Source: Streptomyces sp. ISL-87
GTDB taxonomy: Bacteria; Actinomycetota; Actinomycetes; Streptomycetales; Streptomycetaceae
DNA: 64,000 bases
Assembly: GCF_018614095.1 (NCBI RefSeq)
Contig: NZ_JAGGOY010000046.1
Location: 179-64,178, forward strand
Reading direction: 5' to 3'
Shown here piece after piece: positions 62,557 to 64,000 of the stretch. Each line of letters opens with the position of its first letter. Position 1 is the stretch's first letter. A model generated the notes under the pieces. It searched no databases, had not been told where the DNA came from, and saw only the letters and a program-made list of their open reading frames with translations. Position numbers and translations under genes: made by a program.

Positions 62557-64000
62557 CGCCGTCACCCTCCTCGCCCTCTTCGCGTTCTTCGCCCTTTTGG
62601 CCCTCTTCCGCCATCAGGACCACCTGTACGTCGGTCCCGTGCGCGAGTTCCGCGAGGAACGCGGCGGCGCCGGCCTCGGGGGTGATGAGCGGGATGCCTC
62701 GCCTGGCGTACTCCCGCTCCAGCTCGGGGGTCACCATCCCGCCCGCCTCCGCCGCCCAGGGGCCCCAGTCGACGGACAGCACCCGGCCGGGGAAGGAGTC
62801 CGCCCAGGTGTGGGCGAGCCCGTCGAGGGCGTCGTTGGCGGCGGCGTAGTCGGTCTGGCCCCGGTTGCCGTACACCCCGGCGACACTGCCGAACAGGGCC
62901 AGGAAGGACGGTGCGGGTGTGCCGCCGTGCTCGGCGGCCGCGGCCGCGAGGTGGCGGGCGCCGGCCACCTTCGTGGTGAACACCTCGGTGAAGACGGCCG
63001 GCTCCTTGTCGCGGAGCAGCCCGTCGCGCAGGGTCCCGGCGCCGTGCACGATGCCGTCGAGCCGGCCGTGCCGGGCCCGTACCTCGGCCACGACGGCCCG
63101 TACGGTGTGCTCGTCGGTGACGTCGGCGCGGTGGTAGCGGACGGAGGCGGCGGCGCCGGGGCCGGGGCCGGCGAGGGTGGCCAGGGTGGTCCGTACCTCA
63201 CGCTCGGCGAGCAGCCGGGAGGCCGCGGCCTCGATCTCGGCGGGGGTGCGCAGGCCTGCGGCGATCAGGGCGGCGCGCAGCGCGACGCGATCGGTGGCGT
63301 GGGCGAACTCGTCCGCCTGGGGGTCCGGTTCGGGGGTACGGCCGATCAGCTCGATGTGGCATCCGGTGGCGCGGGCCAGCGCGAGGGCGATCCGGGCGGT
63401 GATCCCGCGGGCGCCGCCGGTGAGGAGGACCACGGAGCCGGGGCCGAGGGGTGGCGCCGGTTCCGTGGGGGAGCTGAGGGGTGCCGGCACCGGGCGCCGG
63501 GTGACCCGTATCCCCTCGGCGGTGTAGCCGACGGAGGCGAGCCCGTCGGCCGCGTCACCGCCGCTCAGCTCGGCGAGCAGCCGGTCCGCGGCCTGCTGGG
63601 GGTCCTCCTTGGGGTCGATGTCCACGGCGCGGACGAGGGTGCCGGGGAACTCCAGAGCGGCGCTGCGGGCGAAACCGTGCAGGCCGGTGCCGGCGGGGGC
63701 GGAGGCGTGGAGGCCGGTGCCGCCGGGGGCGGAGGCGAGAATCAGCCGGCGGACTCCGCCGGTCAGGGCGCGCTTGAGCCCCGGGAAGGCGGCGGGCAGC
63801 ACGGGCTCCTGCCCGGCCCGGAGCGCGGACAGGTCCACGATGCCGTCGAGCCCGCCCTCTGCCTCGGCGAGTTGCCGCACCTCGGCCCCCTGCACCTGCA
63901 ATGCCTTGCGGAGCGCGAGCGCCACCCCCTGCCCGTCCCCGACGACCCCGATCCGCGCGCCGCGCAGCCACCGCTCCGTATCCCCGGCGGCGACGCCCAC
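62549..64000 (-). CDS. type I synthase subunit with ketoreductase domain (partial, runs off window)
   Basis: The C-terminal 483 residues of a larger synthase whose start lies beyond the window. The KR has the NADPH motif TGGARGITARIALALA near residue 195 of the visible part and the catalytic Ser-Tyr-Asn in LFGSVAGVYGNRGQTDYAAAND. The preceding 180 residues look like the structural non-catalytic KR half. An in-frame tandem repeat (SAPGGTGLHASAPAGTGLH) lies within. The C-terminal tail is acidic and Lys-rich. Its stop overlaps the next synthase gene by 8 bp. The missing part probably contains KS-AT and ACPs. Confidence 0.85.
   Translation of the reverse strand: MGVAAGDTERWLRGARIGVVGDGQGVALALRKALQVQGAEVRQLAEAEGGLDGIVDLSALRAGQEPVLPAAFPGLKRALTGGVRRLILASAPGGTGLHASAPAGTGLHGFARSAALEFPGTLVRAVDIDPKEDPQQAADRLLAELSGGDAADGLASVGYTAEGIRVTRRPVPAPLSSPTEPAPPLGPGSVVLLTGGARGITARIALALARATGCHIELIGRTPEPDPQADEFAHATDRVALRAALIAAGLRTPAEIEAAASRLLAEREVRTTLATLAGPGPGAAASVRYHRADVTDEHTVRAVVAEVRARHGRLDGIVHGAGTLRDGLLRDKEPAVFTEVFTTKVAGARHLAAAAAEHGGTPAPSFLALFGSVAGVYGNRGQTDYAAANDALDGLAHTWADSFPGRVLSVDWGPWAAEAGGMVTPELEREYARRGIPLITPEAGAAAFLAELAHGTDVQVVLMAEEGQKGEEREEGEEGDGDE

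Noticed and set aside
57952..64000. enediyne PKS
   Set aside because: The visible genes lack enediyne-specific partners, and the KS-AT-DH-PPTase plus separate ACP and KR arrangement fits PUFA/HglE-type synthases better. The missing upstream part limits certainty.

Overview
The window is very GC-rich, uses GTG starts freely and overlaps genes by ATGA/GTGA. It carries marker families that point to Streptomyces or a close relative: terpene odorant synthases, a conservon (cvnABCD plus a CYP157-like P450), monomeric NADP-isocitrate dehydrogenase and a tRNA-borne integrated element. I worked from sequence only; no database search was run.

Left part (1-21 kb). A sugar-nucleotide epimerase, a DUF805 membrane protein and icd lead into the most striking locus. 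A two-domain geosmin-synthase-like terpene cyclase lies 13 bp downstream of a Family 2B (EshA-type, cNMP-binding) encapsulin on the minus strand. A 2-methylisoborneol-synthase-like cyclase with a Pro/Ala-rich N-terminal tail overlaps a second Family 2B encapsulin by an ATGA on the plus strand. One HTH/TPR regulator sits between the two pairs. After that come a secreted GH71-like glucanase, a class V aminotransferase, cobF, the lactate-utilisation operon lutABC, a VOC protein and a DUF309 protein.

Integrated element (21,186-31,522). A 43-bp direct repeat of the 3' part of tRNA-Pro(GGG) brackets about 10.3 kb. It holds a tyrosine integrase with a partly duplicated 5' end, a DUF4365 nuclease-like membrane protein, an XRE-ImmA metallopeptidase regulator with an overlapping unknown partner, a P-loop NTPase with C-terminal helical repeats, a small membrane protein, a DUF5753 protein and an unknown protein. 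I see no TraB/FtsK or replication gene, so it looks like a cargo, probably defence, island rather than a self-transmissible element.

Middle (31.5-46.8 kb). A PAP2 membrane phosphatase and an unknown protein precede the conservon, whose P450 lacks the K-helix ExxR. Convergent to it lie a class I terpene cyclase and an isoprenyl-diphosphate C-methyltransferase-like gene, a plausible methylated-terpene module. Then comes an overlapping trio (HExxH protein, MAB_1171c-type membrane protein, FAD monooxygenase), a small membrane protein, a STAS/HATPase partner-switching pair and a decayed SAP/DUF6434 gene.

Right part (46.8-64 kb). An MFS exporter is divergent from an AraC regulator, followed by a DHFR-like reductase divergent from an enoyl-CoA hydratase/HIBYL-CoA hydrolase family gene. 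Next are a truncated SDR, a secreted phosphoesterase with a Pro-Thr linker, and a tightly overlapping minus-strand operon that runs off the window end. That operon encodes a KR-containing synthase (partial), a KS-AT-DH-PPTase synthase, a free ACP, an alpha/beta hydrolase, a glycosyltransferase, a fused methyltransferase and a degenerate GHMP-kinase-like protein. It resembles the PUFA/HglE-type iterative synthases of actinomycetes and probably makes a lipid or glycolipid.
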